A DNA stretch of 64,000 nucleotides from Methanomassiliicoccaceae archaeon (GCA_016284295.1 JAEEOP010000032.1:21394-85393); one strand, 5' to 3'. Positions 45,068-53,905 are shown, counted from the stretch's first letter. Notes: generated by a model from the letters alone, not told the origin. Made by a program: numbers and translations.

Positions 45068-45108
45068 CAGTGTTGCATAACACGCCGTTGTGGGGTGTTC
45101 CAACACTG
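45068..45108 (+). repeat. Hairpin with duplicated GCCGTTGTGGG
   Basis: CAGTGTTG and CAACACTG form the outer stem, ACAC/GTGT extends it, and GCCGTTGTGGG sits in the loop. The same 11-mer occurs 51 bp earlier at 45033. May be a small RNA or protein-binding structure. Confidence 0.4.
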
Positions 45109-45303
45109 TAGGCGTTCATTCATCTCTATCCGCAGCTTACACTTGAAACCCGGCCTATAGATTGTTTACTTTGTCTTATTTGGAAGACGATTATCTATTC
45201 GTATGGAATCGATGTTTCGTCTTTGCTCTAAGTATATCTCGCTTGCACTGAGTTAAACAGTGTGAATGTATAGGATCCGGAAATGAAGGCAAAAAGCACC
45301 TCA

Positions 45304-45368
45304 AAATGCAAAATTCTATCAAATCAGATGCATATCGCCCTAGAAATGCAAAGATGCTCTGAAATGCA
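45304..45368 (+). repeat. Clustered AAATGCA words
   Basis: AAATGCA or a one-base variant recurs at 45304, 45326, 45344 and 45362, spaced about 18-22 bp (near two helical turns). Iteron-like arrangement. Confidence 0.35.
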
Positions 45369-45556
45369 CGAAAAGTACACCCTAATCAACTCCAAAGAGG
45401 CCTAATTAAGTTGATATTCGGGAGACCGTCGTTGACAGAATTGGAACTAAAAATCGGCATAAATCGCGCAAAATGCTCAGATTTTACTCAGAATTCAATA
45501 AAATGTATGTTTATATGCATTTTAACGAAAAATCATCGATCAAGAGCATTATTACA

Positions 45557-45598
45557 ATTAATAACGCTAATAAAGTAATCAGCTAAATTAAATGCAAT
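45557..45598 (-). repeat. AT-island repeat, copy 4 (inverted)
   Basis: On the minus strand it reads TTTAATTTAGCTGATTACTT then TATTAGCGTTATTA, matching the 47010 copy at about 32 of 36 positions. Confidence 0.55.
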
Positions 45599-45783
45599 CC
45601 TACAGCTTTTGTAAATTGCATTTTAGTTTCATCATTAAAAATAATGCAATTAACTTAACACATTGAATAATTACAGACTTAGATAAATATCACTTACACC
45701 AAGTGCATGACATTTATTTTTCTAAATAGTAAAGTAACTACCTTAACTAATTGAATACCAATTCTAATTATAGACTTAGTGTG

Positions 45784-45826
45784 CAATAATTATAGTTAGT
45801 TAAGCAACTAGCTAAATTAATAATAG
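45784..45826 (-). repeat. AT-island repeat, copy 5 (inverted)
   Basis: On the minus strand: AATTTAGCTAGTTGCTTAAC core, just downstream of the TAG-containing gene pair. Confidence 0.45.
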
Positions 45827-45850
45827 ACCAACTCAGAAAAGAGAGAAACA

Positions 45851-46612
45851 TCACACACCGAGCTCCAAAGAGACGAACAGCTGAGCAAGGATGAGCTCCG
45901 CCCTCATACCGGTCTTGGATTGGAAGGACACTATATCGGCACGGTCATGCGGATCCAGGTCCGGAAGGAACAGCTTGTTGAACGCTTCGCAGTTGCAGCG
46001 CATCCTCTCATCATAATGATACACGAGGTCCTCGACCTGTATGGTCTTGGAAAGATAGATCCTGATCATTATGCTGCACTCCATTAGCATCGAGTCCACG
46101 TACCTCTCCGCTTCGGCATAGGGAAGGTCGGTCTCGTCGCGCAGAAGCTCGCATCTCTCCTTCGCACCCTCGAAGATTCCCTTGAGCTTCTGGACCTTCA
46201 TGAATTCATTGTATGAGATCGGATTGCTTCCTTTCAGCATCTCGTTGGCGATGGCCTTGCCATGGCTTGCATGGATGAACAGATCAATACCTAGATTGCA
46301 GAAGAATATGAACGCGGTCTCAAGGTTTAGGTCCTCCTCGTCCAGATCTCCCAGGTACTCCTGGTAGACATCCAGCGGAAGCTAGTTCGGCTGAGGGGAG
46401 AGGGACTGTATGTCCTCATCGAAATTCGAGAAGTCGTTCTCGGAGATGCGCTACATTGCCAGGCATCTCATGATATCCTGTGAGAACTGGCAGTCGGCAG
46501 CGGATCTGATAGATTCCGGAAGGGCATCCAGGGCCGCATAGATCGTCTTGTCCATCCTCTTGCGCTCACATATCTTGGCGATAAGGTCGCATTCCTCTAT
46601 AGAATATATCAT
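45851..46612 (-). CDS. Unknown protein with two in-frame TAG codons
   Basis: 253 residues if TAG at 46451-46453 (codon 54) and 46382-46384 (codon 77) are sense. All three segments share one frame and similar codon use: MIYSIEECDLIAKICERKR..., RISENDFSNFDEDIQSL..., LPLDVYQEYLGDLDEEDL.... The protein is acidic and mostly helical, with no motif I recognise and no membrane segment. The ATG overlaps the upstream gene's TGA by four-base ATGA, so the true start is fixed upstream of both TAGs, which argues against a gene beginning after them. Flanked by AT-island repeats. Confidence 0.75.
46382..46384 (-). other. In-frame TAG, codon 77 (possible pyrrolysine)
   Basis: Between ...LSPQPN and LPLDVYQ of the gene at 45851-46612. 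Confidence 0.7.
46451..46453 (-). other. In-frame TAG, codon 54 (possible pyrrolysine)
   Basis: Between ...MRCLAM and RISENDF of the gene at 45851-46612. Confidence 0.7.
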
Positions 46613-47010
46613 CTGAACTCATCCCTCACTTTGCCGATGTTCTTCTTCAGGTTGGTGATGTAAGAATGGGTTATCTTCTCGTTCAGCCGCTCCGAGGGGT
46701 CGATCTCCCTCAGGTATTCGGCATAGAGCTTCGGAGGGAGCTCGCTATCCTTCGTAAGGACCAGGAGATCCTCGTTGAGTCCGTTCTCGAAGTAGGTGAA
46801 GTCCTCTGCATAGTAATGCTTGGCGAGGTCGTAGTAGCGCCACTCGATATCCACATAGGTCTGTAGCTCCCTGTAGACCTTCTCGCGGGAGGGGTCGTTG
46901 ACCGCACGCATCGCGAATATCTCATGCTCCTCCAGCTTCCTTGTGGCGCCTTTGTCGAATAATTCGACCAATCTCTCCTTCGTTACGGGCTTGTTATTCA
47001 TGGTGTGCAT
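46609..47010 (-). CDS. Unknown helical protein, first gene of a two-gene operon
   Basis: 133 aa from the ATG at 47010, or 130 from the second ATG at 47001. Highly charged, helical, no known motif; segments KERLVELFDKGATRKLEEHE and ITNLKKNIGKVRDEF look amphipathic. Its stop overlaps the start of the TAG-containing gene, so the two are coupled and may form a complex, for example a toxin-antitoxin or defence pair; that is speculation. Its promoter lies in the AT-island repeat at 47010-47046. Confidence 0.7.
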   Translation of the reverse strand: MHTMNNKPVTKERLVELFDKGATRKLEEHEIFAMRAVNDPSREKVYRELQTYVDIEWRYYDLAKHYYAEDFTYFENGLNEDLLVLTKDSELPPKLYAEYLREIDPSERLNEKITHSYITNLKKNIGKVRDEFR

Positions 47011-47046
47011 TTAATTAAGCTGATTACTTAACTAGCGTAATTATTA
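47010..47046 (+). repeat. AT-island repeat, copy 6, at the operon promoter
   Basis: AATTAAGCTGATTACTTAAC then TAGCGTAATTATTA. It abuts the start codon of the unknown two-gene operon and provides its only AT-rich promoter candidate, so the repeat may be the operator for that operon. Confidence 0.55.
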
Positions 47047-47128
47047 TCAGTTAATTAATCCGACCTCCCTTCCGCCGTCCGTAACTACGTCACATTTTTT
47101 AAGATGCGTGCATTGGCAAGGCCTGGCG

Positions 47129-47764
47129 ATGAAGAAGCTTATCATTTTCGATATGGATGGGACTATAAACGACTCGTCCCCCGGTATAACTTACTGCTTC
47201 CGCAAGACCTGCGAGCATTACGGGAAGACCGATGTCAGCGATGAGCTTCTCCGCACCGGACTCTGCGGACCTTTCACGGACAACCTGAAATCTATCGTCG
47301 GTATCAACGACTCCCAGATACCCGAGGCCGTGGATTTCTATGTGAAGCATTACGCTTCCGAAGGTCAGGCCATGGCAAGGTTGTTCCCTGATATCAGCGA
47401 TGTGATACGCACCCTGAAGGATTCCGGATACCGCCTGGCCATTGCTACTTTGATGGCAGAGAAGTATGCAGTCATGACTCTGAAGAAGGAGTCGATCTAC
47501 GACCTCTTCGAAACCGTGCATGGCGCCAGCTTCGAGGTGGAATACACCAAGAGGGACCTACTCGAAAAGTGCCTGGATTCAACCGGCGTTTCCGTGAAAG
47601 ATACGATAATGATAGGGGACGGGGTCGACGATTATCTGTCCGCCAAAGGCATGGGCATGGATTTCATCGCTGCAGGATACGGTTACGAACTCGATCCCGG
47701 ATTCTGCGAGGAGCATGGGCTCAGATATGTCAGAGATCCGAAAGGGCTCCTGGATGTTCTGTGA
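47129..47764 (+). CDS. HAD-superfamily phosphatase (PGP-like)
   Basis: 211 aa from the ATG at 47129. HAD motif I FDMDGTINDS, a helical cap, motif II around LAIATLM, and motif IV IMIGDGVDDYLSAKGMG. Class resembles phosphoglycolate phosphatase or pyrophosphatase PpaX; substrate not determined. Asp nucleophile and acid are both present. Alone on the plus strand. Confidence 0.85.
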   Translation: MKKLIIFDMDGTINDSSPGITYCFRKTCEHYGKTDVSDELLRTGLCGPFTDNLKSIVGINDSQIPEAVDFYVKHYASEGQAMARLFPDISDVIRTLKDSGYRLAIATLMAEKYAVMTLKKESIYDLFETVHGASFEVEYTKRDLLEKCLDSTGVSVKDTIMIGDGVDDYLSAKGMGMDFIAAGYGYELDPGFCEEHGLRYVRDPKGLLDVL

Positions 47765-47955
47765 CGGGTTCCTGTTTTCTCTCATCCAAGGTTGAAACAT
47801 GATCCCGACCAACGCCATTCTTTCGAAGGAACGAGCTGGTCTACCGTCTTTTCTCCGTATCGGGGTACAATGAAAATCTCATGGTTCCCGATCTGGGGAG
47901 GGGTGTGATCCTCTTCGAGGGGGAGAGGTCGTCAGGAACACCATGGAGTGACCGA

Positions 47956-48837
47956 TCACTCGATGATCCTGAACCCGGATTCGTCCCCTTCCATGGAGTA
48001 GCGGACATTCCTCTTGTCCATGAGCTCCATGAGGGTGGCCACGTGCACGCCGACTCCGATGTTCATGATCTGGTTCTCGATCATCTTGTGACCGTCCAGT
48101 TCGACCGAGGGATGGAATCCGGTGTTGCGGTGGTCGGTGAACGTCTGCATGCCGTAGATGTGGCCCTTGGCATCGAAGATGGGTCCTCCGGACTGTCCCT
48201 TCAGACCGATCGAGGAGGTCTCGATGTACCTGAGGTCGCAAGATCCGTCGTGGGACTTGCCCTTGTTCTCCGTGTGGGTGTAGATCCCGTCTATGGGGTA
48301 GAAGTACTGCTCGGCGTTGATCTTGGGGATGCGGAAAGCCTTCTGCTGCTCCAAGAACTCGGGCTTGATGTTGATGAAAGGGAAACCTCCGCGGCAGACG
48401 CTGGTCCCGATGCGCATGTGGCGGGGGTCCGCGAACGTGGGGTACTCGGTGACCCACGAGGGGTCGAAGGGCTCCAGCTTCCCGATGGCGACATCGATCT
48501 GCCTGTTGACCATCACGTTGTTCAGCCTGACGCCGTCCCAGCCCCACCAGAAGGAATGGTTGGTGAGGTAGTCCTTCTCCATCCTGACCGGGGTGGAGGG
48601 AGCGTTGGGATGCTGCATCTTGGATGCGTTGAGGCTGTCGATCTCCTGCATCTTCTTGGTGTCCTCGCGGAACTTCATGAAGCTGTCGAAGACGTGCCCG
48701 GCGGTCATTGCCCAGCCGTCAGAGTTGATGACGATCATCGCACCGATGTCGGTGCGCAACGTCCCGTCATAGGTACGTGTCGATATGGCGACGGGATGCG
48801 TGAACTTCATGACCTTCTGACAGGCGTCTGCGAACAT
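47956..48837 (-). CDS. Trypsin-like serine protease, cytoplasmic
   Basis: 293 aa with a complete triad: His48 in TAGHVFD, Asp115 in NRQIDVAIGKL, Ser216 in LKGQSGGPIFD, as in chymotrypsin/HtrA-fold enzymes. There is no signal peptide and no PDZ domain, so it is probably intracellular and not a standard DegP. An insertion around residues 55-105 separates His and Asp. Ends in MEGDESGFRII. Confidence 0.8.
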   Translation of the reverse strand: MFADACQKVMKFTHPVAISTRTYDGTLRTDIGAMIVINSDGWAMTAGHVFDSFMKFREDTKKMQEIDSLNASKMQHPNAPSTPVRMEKDYLTNHSFWWGWDGVRLNNVMVNRQIDVAIGKLEPFDPSWVTEYPTFADPRHMRIGTSVCRGGFPFINIKPEFLEQQKAFRIPKINAEQYFYPIDGIYTHTENKGKSHDGSCDLRYIETSSIGLKGQSGGPIFDAKGHIYGMQTFTDHRNTGFHPSVELDGHKMIENQIMNIGVGVHVATLMELMDKRNVRYSMEGDESGFRIIE

Positions 48838-48942
48838 GAGTCAGAGAATTTGATAGTCATAGATAAGATTTGGCGATAGTTGTTCCGTAAGGTTGCGAAC
48901 GGTTCCCATTTCGCACGATGCGATGCGGGCGTTCGATGCCCA

Positions 48943-49500
48943 TCATTTGAGAACTGGCTTCCCGTCGCGAACGTCGACGTCTATGAGGGTGAATATCTCT
49001 ATCCCTGCCTTCTCGGCCAGAGCGCTGATGTCCTCAGACTTGTTCAGGACGATTACGGCCTTGTCCACGATGATGCCGGCTTCCCTGAGGGTCTTCACCG
49101 TGGCGACGAGGGTGCCTCCGGTGCTTATGACGTCGTCGATGAGAATGGCCTTGGTGCCCTTTTCGATGGAGTTGAGGTGCATCGTGGAACCGCCGTAGCC
49201 GGTCCTCTGTTCGATGGTGATCTCTCCCGGCAGGCCGTAGCCTCTCTTGCGTATGATCTGGAACGGGATGCCTGTCCTGATTGTCAACGCGGCACCGTAT
49301 GGGATGGCCATGGCCTCCGGCGCGAGGAACACATCGCAATCCAGATCGACGTTCTCCACGATCAGATCCGTGACCTCGTCCAGGAGCTCTTTGGTAATCG
49401 CGGGATTGCCATCGGATATGGGGTTCACGAAGTACGGGTAATCGCCTTTCATGACCACTTTGGATCCCAGATATGCCTTCTCCAGGTTCGTCTTAGACAT
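48943..49500 (-). CDS. hpt: Hypoxanthine/adenine phosphoribosyltransferase, archaeal Hpt type
   Basis: 185 aa from the ATG at 49500. PRPP-binding motif AILIDDVISTGGTL and the archaeal Hpt N-terminal pattern MKGDYPYFVNPISDGNPAI. It salvages purine bases to nucleotides. It ends a minus-strand run with the coiled-coil and Sel1 genes, 4 bp after its neighbour. Confidence 0.88.
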   Translation of the reverse strand: MSKTNLEKAYLGSKVVMKGDYPYFVNPISDGNPAITKELLDEVTDLIVENVDLDCDVFLAPEAMAIPYGAALTIRTGIPFQIIRKRGYGLPGEITIEQRTGYGGSTMHLNSIEKGTKAILIDDVISTGGTLVATVKTLREAGIIVDKAVIVLNKSEDISALAEKAGIEIFTLIDVDVRDGKPVLK

Positions 49501-49504
49501 GTTA

Positions 49505-49954
49505 TCACTCCGTAAGGAGCCTGTAGACCAGGCTCTTGAGGTCCGCGACCTCCTTCTCCAAGGCGGTGACCCTATCTTCAAGTGACTCGGTCCTGCCTTT
49601 GGATCCGGAGCTCTTCATCTCCTCGATGAGGGTCTGCCTCCTGGCCTTCAGCGCGTTGGCGGACAGCTGCAGCTTGACCTTCTCGCTCTCGTCGTCATCG
49701 ATCTCGGCCTTGAGCATCCTTATCTCGATCTGCATCAGCTCGTCGGTTATGGCCCTGATCTCCTCGGTGAGGCCGTCGACCTCCTTGCGGACGGTCTGGG
49801 TGCCCTGCTTCTCGTACAGCTCGGCCAGCTGCTCCTCGATCAGACCGATCTCCATGGCCTTCTTCTCAGCATCCAGAGGAGTCTCCGGCATCTGGTCGCG
49901 GAGTATCGAGAGCTTCTCCTTCAGGATATCGATCTGCTGCTGGATTCCGTTCAT
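49505..49954 (-). CDS. Coiled-coil protein
   Basis: 149 aa from ATG 49954, almost entirely heptad-like helix (MNGIQQQIDILKEKLSILRD ... LEDRVTALEKEVADLKSLVY). No globular domain. Four bases after the preceding Sel1 gene and four before hpt, so likely co-transcribed. Role unknown; possibly a dimeric scaffold for the Sel1 proteins. Confidence 0.7.
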   Translation of the reverse strand: MNGIQQQIDILKEKLSILRDQMPETPLDAEKKAMEIGLIEEQLAELYEKQGTQTVRKEVDGLTEEIRAITDELMQIEIRMLKAEIDDDESEKVKLQLSANALKARRQTLIEEMKSSGSKGRTESLEDRVTALEKEVADLKSLVYRLLTE

Positions 49955-49958
49955 GGTA

Positions 49959-50615
49959 TCAGAACTTGGTGTCGCGGGGGATGATCTGCACGGGCTTTCC
50001 GCAGAACGGGCATGCATCCAATACAGCATCCATTCCGTCCTCGTCCTCTCCGAGCAGGGCGGGGCCCTTGTATGAATCTATGAAGACTATCTCCTCATTC
50101 AGGAGCTTGTCGAGCATCGGTTTGCAGCAAGCGGCCTCAACATCCACGTCGGATATCTGCAGGTGAAGGAGAGGTCTCGCACGCAGCTTCGCCCTCCTCT
50201 CCTCGTAGAGGATCTTATCGACGCGCTCCGCATCTATCTCCGCACCGGGGTAGCCCATCTCAGCCGCGTATGCGAGCATGCGGACGCATTTCTGCATGTC
50301 CTTGGGGACGCCTATGCCGTGCTCGTACATGATGCCCAGATGGTACAGCGCGCTGGGATCGAGGTTATCAGCCGCCTCTGAAAGGTACTGCACGGCCTTG
50401 TCCATGTCCTGCTCCACGCCCTCTCCGGATGCGAGCAGTATCCCCAGCTCCCTGCGGGCGGGAAGGTATCCCTGTTCCGCGGCCATCCCGAAGCATTCCG
50501 CGGCCTTCGACGCATCTTTGGGCACATCGTTGCCGTAAATGTAGTTGAGACCGATCTTGTACTGGGCCTCCGCATCTCCTTCCTGAGCCAACGTCTTCAG
50601 ATTTTCGCCTGCCAT
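49959..50615 (-). CDS. Sel1-repeat protein with C-terminal zinc motif
   Basis: 218 aa. Four Sel1 units (for example AQYKIGLNYIYGNDVPKD, ARRELGILLASGEGVEQD, ALYHLGIMYEHGIGVPKD) followed by a 90-residue domain ending ACPFCGKPVQI, a CxxC rubredoxin-type knuckle. Sel1 arrays bind proteins, often in signalling. One base after the next Sel1 gene; probably a translationally linked pair. Confidence 0.82.
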   Translation of the reverse strand: MAGENLKTLAQEGDAEAQYKIGLNYIYGNDVPKDASKAAECFGMAAEQGYLPARRELGILLASGEGVEQDMDKAVQYLSEAADNLDPSALYHLGIMYEHGIGVPKDMQKCVRMLAYAAEMGYPGAEIDAERVDKILYEERRAKLRARPLLHLQISDVDVEAACCKPMLDKLLNEEIVFIDSYKGPALLGEDEDGMDAVLDACPFCGKPVQIIPRDTKF

Positions 50616-50616
50616 G

Positions 50617-51534
50617 TTAACACCTGGGTTGCGATGGGGTATCGTCTAACTGGGATAATACCTCTTTGGCATCCTCGATGCCGCTGTCAGCGGCCATCTT
50701 GAGCCATTTCCTCGCCTCGGACTCGTTCTTCTCCACGCTTATGCCCTCGAGATAGAACAGTCCGACTATGTGCATCGATGTGGGAATGCCCATGTTGGCT
50801 GCTTTGATGAAGAGCTCGAACGATTCGTTCACATCCTGTTCGATGCCGTCCCTGCCCTCGTAGAGGATGAATCCGAGTCTTTCTGACGAATACGGATCGC
50901 CCATGTCGGATGCCTTCCTGTATATCTCCATGCATTTGGCCAGATCCGTTTTTGTCCCGATGCCGAACTCATAGCATATGCCTAAATGGAACATCCCGTT
51001 GACGTTCCCGTTCTTGGCCGAGGTGCGGAACATCATGAAGGCCTTCTTCTCGTCCTTGGGGGCGCCGAGGCCTTCCTGGATGAGGTAAGCGAGATCCACC
51101 CTCGCCTCATCGTTGCCCTGGTTGGCCGCAAGGCGGAAGTACCTGGCCGCTTCCTCGTAGTCCTGCCGTACCGATACGCCGTCCATGTAGGCGAGACCGG
51201 CGTAGAGCTGTGCCTCGGGGATGCCGTCCTTGGCGGCCTTGATGGATAATGTTGCAGCCTCGTACGGGTTGATACCTTCGTACTCCCCTTCCATGAACAT
51301 GTGAACCAAGAGCGTCATGGCCTCCGTTTGACCCCTGTCCGAGGCCATCTCGAGGTATTCGTAACCGAGCTTCTCGTCGGCCTCGATATCCCAACCGTAG
51401 AGATATGCCATTCCCAAAGCATAGAGACCATCAGGGTCCTTTCTGCTGGCCAGCTCCTTTACCTCTTCGATCGAAAGCTCCGATTCTCCATTCGAGGAGT
51501 GAAAAACGAAGCCTCTCTTCTCTTCATCCGACAT
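50617..51534 (-). CDS. Sel1-repeat protein
   Basis: 305 aa from ATG 51534 (MSDEEKRGFVFHSS). Seven Sel1 units, such as GLYALGMAYLYGWDIEAD, AQLYAGLAYMDGVSVRQD, GMFHLGICYEFGIGTKTD and SMHIVGLFYLEGISVEKN. No signal peptide. First gene of the cluster leading to hpt. A decayed copy of its first codons lies near 53670. Ends in TAA. Confidence 0.85.
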   Translation of the reverse strand: MSDEEKRGFVFHSSNGESELSIEEVKELASRKDPDGLYALGMAYLYGWDIEADEKLGYEYLEMASDRGQTEAMTLLVHMFMEGEYEGINPYEAATLSIKAAKDGIPEAQLYAGLAYMDGVSVRQDYEEAARYFRLAANQGNDEARVDLAYLIQEGLGAPKDEKKAFMMFRTSAKNGNVNGMFHLGICYEFGIGTKTDLAKCMEIYRKASDMGDPYSSERLGFILYEGRDGIEQDVNESFELFIKAANMGIPTSMHIVGLFYLEGISVEKNESEARKWLKMAADSGIEDAKEVLSQLDDTPSQPRC

Positions 51535-51760
51535 ACGATTTCCCAAACACATCGAACATCAACAAGTGTTGATATCGCGCTTAGTTCGATAATTGAATCA
51601 AAAAAGCACAATAAATAACCTACCCTGTTGGTCAGAACAGGGCAGGGCAGGAAGCGTTTCATCCGGCCAATAGGCCTTTTCCAGCCATCTTCAGGGTGGC
51701 TTTCTTCAGTTCGGGATCATCCCTCAGATAGCACCTTACCGTGGTGACGGGGTCCTCGTG
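51505..51760. repeat. Duplicated junction, copy A (Sel1 start to integrase end)
   Basis: This segment matches 53650-53900 in order and orientation: the first codons of the Sel1 gene, an intergenic stretch with AATAAATAA and a CCTGTT/AACAGG hairpin, then the integrase 3' end with GCGTTTCATC after its stop. The two copies are about 2.1 kb apart and bracket the acyltransferase. Confidence 0.55.
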
Positions 51761-51973
51761 CCTCAACGCTATTGCGATGTCTCCGAGCTCCGCACCGTTG
51801 TGCCTCATGTTCGTGGCCCCGAACCTCCTCAGGCTGTGCGGTGTGAATTCCTTCACGCCAGATTTCTTCGCCAGGTCCTTCAGCCTTGTGTAGACGGCAT
51901 CGCCGCTCATGGGCATCCCGTACGAGTTCAGGAATATCGCATCGGGGTCGTAATCCCCCCACTTATCCGCCAT
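51659..51973 (-). pseudogene. Tyrosine recombinase, C-terminal fragment
   Basis: 104 aa. Keeps FTPHSLRRFGATNMRHNG (H-x-x-R) and LRHEDPVTTVRCYLR (second His and catalytic Tyr), but the N-terminal DNA-binding domain and first catalytic Arg are gone; an in-frame TAA lies just upstream. Hence a truncated integrase, unlikely to work alone. Its 3' end is duplicated at 53806-53900. It marks the border of a former integrated element. Confidence 0.75.
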
Positions 51974-52140
51974 CTTCCAGTGAATTCTGGATTAATTGTC
52001 TGATTCCGACTTCTCCGTAACCATCGACTTTAGATGCTGTGGCTTTTCAGTATCGGATTGGATCACCAATATGTGTTAATGCCATTCCATATAGCAGAAC
52101 CCGACGGGGACGGAGGAGAACCTCCGCCCCTATCTTCGAT

Positions 52141-53292
52141 TCAAGCAGTTTGCTGAGTATCCTTCGTCCTCTTGATCCTAGCGAGGACCAAGGGTATCAG
52201 ATAACAGATGATAAGGCATATCGCCATCGTCAGGACGGTGATCACCAATCCTATCCCAATTGGAACAGTGCTGGGCAAAATGACAGTAATAACTGTGTAT
52301 CCGAATGCCGCGACCAGAATCTTCCCTACCACGGCATGGAGAAGGATTATCCCCATTGTATGGTGTCCCAACGAATCGAGCATTTTCGATACCAGCGGGA
52401 TCTTCGAGAAGATGAGTCCGACGTAGGCGATCGGTATGAACATCAGCATCGACTCGGCGTAATACGAGAACAGTGAAATGGTTCCGTATTCACCATAGAT
52501 CATTCCGTGGTATCCGACACCCGGAGGCAGGAGACTGCATAATCCCACTCCCGCTACAAGGCACACAATCGGTATGAGCCAGTACTTCAACGATCTCTTA
52601 TTGCCGTATTCAACACTCTCCAACACTTGTTTTTTGGCCAACAGGGCACCGGAAAACATGAATGCTGCATTGATCGGTCCCAACCACATGTTCAAAGGAA
52701 GTTTCGGCAGAAGTTCGTTATTGAGACATTCTATCAAGGCAATCTGCAGAAGCAGAAGCAACACGATCATAACGATCGTTATCTTCCAATCTTTGAGGAT
52801 ATACGGTGCTATAGCATAGAATATCAGGAATCCCCATAGCATTCCTGCAAGGAAGTAGGATCCAAAGTTGATGGCTAACTCTCCGGACTTAATACCCGTG
52901 TAGTTCAAATCAACAAAGCCCAAGGCACCGGCGATGTACTGCATAAACGGAAGATTGTATCCCAAAGCATTGAGGTATATCCAGAGGATCAACGGCAGGG
53001 TAAGGGATCCGATCGCCAAAGGAACGGCGATCTGCTTCAATCTTTTGCCCATGTTGGTCTTGAACCCTCTGGGACGGTAGAAATAACCTGAAAGGATGAG
53101 ATATCCCATCAGACCAAGATATATGCTCTGGAGAATTACAGGTGATCCACCTCCGACGAGACAGGCACCTCCGCCACCGCCATCACCGCCTCCGTCTAGC
53201 AGAAACATGTGACCAAGGACGATAACCACCAAGATTATTCCTTTAAGGACGTCCATAGACATAAGGTGCTGTGACGTTTCAATCTCAGACAT
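52141..53292 (-). CDS. Acyltransferase 3 family membrane protein
   Basis: 383 aa from ATG 53292. Ten or so membrane helices. Start matches the family (MDVLKGIILVVIVLGHMF), with the His of the first loop in LGHMF. The first extracytoplasmic loop carries an odd glycine-rich insert (DGGGDGGGGGACLVGGG). Such enzymes O-acylate surface glycans or lipids. Lower GC than the neighbours and flanked by duplicated integrase junctions, so probably transferred. Confidence 0.82.
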   Translation of the reverse strand: MSEIETSQHLMSMDVLKGIILVVIVLGHMFLLDGGGDGGGGGACLVGGGSPVILQSIYLGLMGYLILSGYFYRPRGFKTNMGKRLKQIAVPLAIGSLTLPLILWIYLNALGYNLPFMQYIAGALGFVDLNYTGIKSGELAINFGSYFLAGMLWGFLIFYAIAPYILKDWKITIVMIVLLLLLQIALIECLNNELLPKLPLNMWLGPINAAFMFSGALLAKKQVLESVEYGNKRSLKYWLIPIVCLVAGVGLCSLLPPGVGYHGMIYGEYGTISLFSYYAESMLMFIPIAYVGLIFSKIPLVSKMLDSLGHHTMGIILLHAVVGKILVAAFGYTVITVILPSTVPIGIGLVITVLTMAICLIICYLIPLVLARIKRTKDTQQTA

Positions 53293-53648
53293 AAATTGGG
53301 TATAGCACATCTGACTAATAACAATAATCGATTACAGTGAATTCGGACTCAGGGTACAGGTACAAGCGTTTTCGAATCTTTGCTTTTTTGGATCTGTCAC
53401 TCCACCCTTATCTTTTCCTTGAAATATGGTCCGTTGATGGTAATTTGTTCATGATTTGTGTCATTTCTAATTACAACTTAACCTCGTCAGGAAAATAACC
53501 TTTTCTTCTTAGTACGCACGCGCAAACGTGCGAAACCGCATAGCTTCCGCTGAAGAGAAGCATATCTGAGTTTCGAGATCATTCGACAGCTACGCTGCCA
53601 TGACCTTATCGGGAGGTCCCGAATACTGTTTGATGCCCTTAGGACGGT

Positions 53649-53905
53649 TCATTTTTGAAAACGAAACCCCCCTCTTCCTCACCCGACAGACGATTTCTGG
53701 ACCGTATAGTATCCGTATATAGGATGTCAAGACCGGTCCGTGAAATCAATCCGAGAAGGACGATAAATAAACTGTCCTGTCCATCCGAACAGTACAGGGA
53801 AACGTTTCATCTGACATGTAGACCTTGACCGGTCATTTTCAAGATGCCTTTCTTCTGATCCGGACTGTCCTCAGTAACGACAGTCGCACAATAGCTGTCG
53901 AGTAG
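53649..53905 (-). pseudogene. Duplicated junction, copy B: decayed Sel1 start and integrase tail
   Basis: Minus-strand translation gives SGEEEGGFVF where the Sel1 gene has SDEEKRGFVF, and further on DQKKGILKMTGQGL where the integrase has ELKKATLKMAGKGL, followed by TGA and the same GAAACGTTTC downstream. Both parts carry stops or frameshifts. The stretch 53311-53648 shows nothing I can support. Confidence 0.55.

Larger units (their letters stand above)
44488..45850. other. 1.36-kb AT-rich gene-free island
   Basis: Strikingly AT-rich compared with the flanks, with no credible gene. It holds a dispersed repeat family around GCTGATTACTT/AGTAATCAGC (separate entries), a hairpin at 45068-45108 and a series of AAATGCA words (45304-45368). 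The features resemble a plasmid replication or recombination region, or a regulatory hub. Confidence 0.55.

Noticed and set aside
45033..45094. CRISPR array
   Set aside because: Only two copies of an 11-mer, no regular spacers and no cas genes anywhere in the window.
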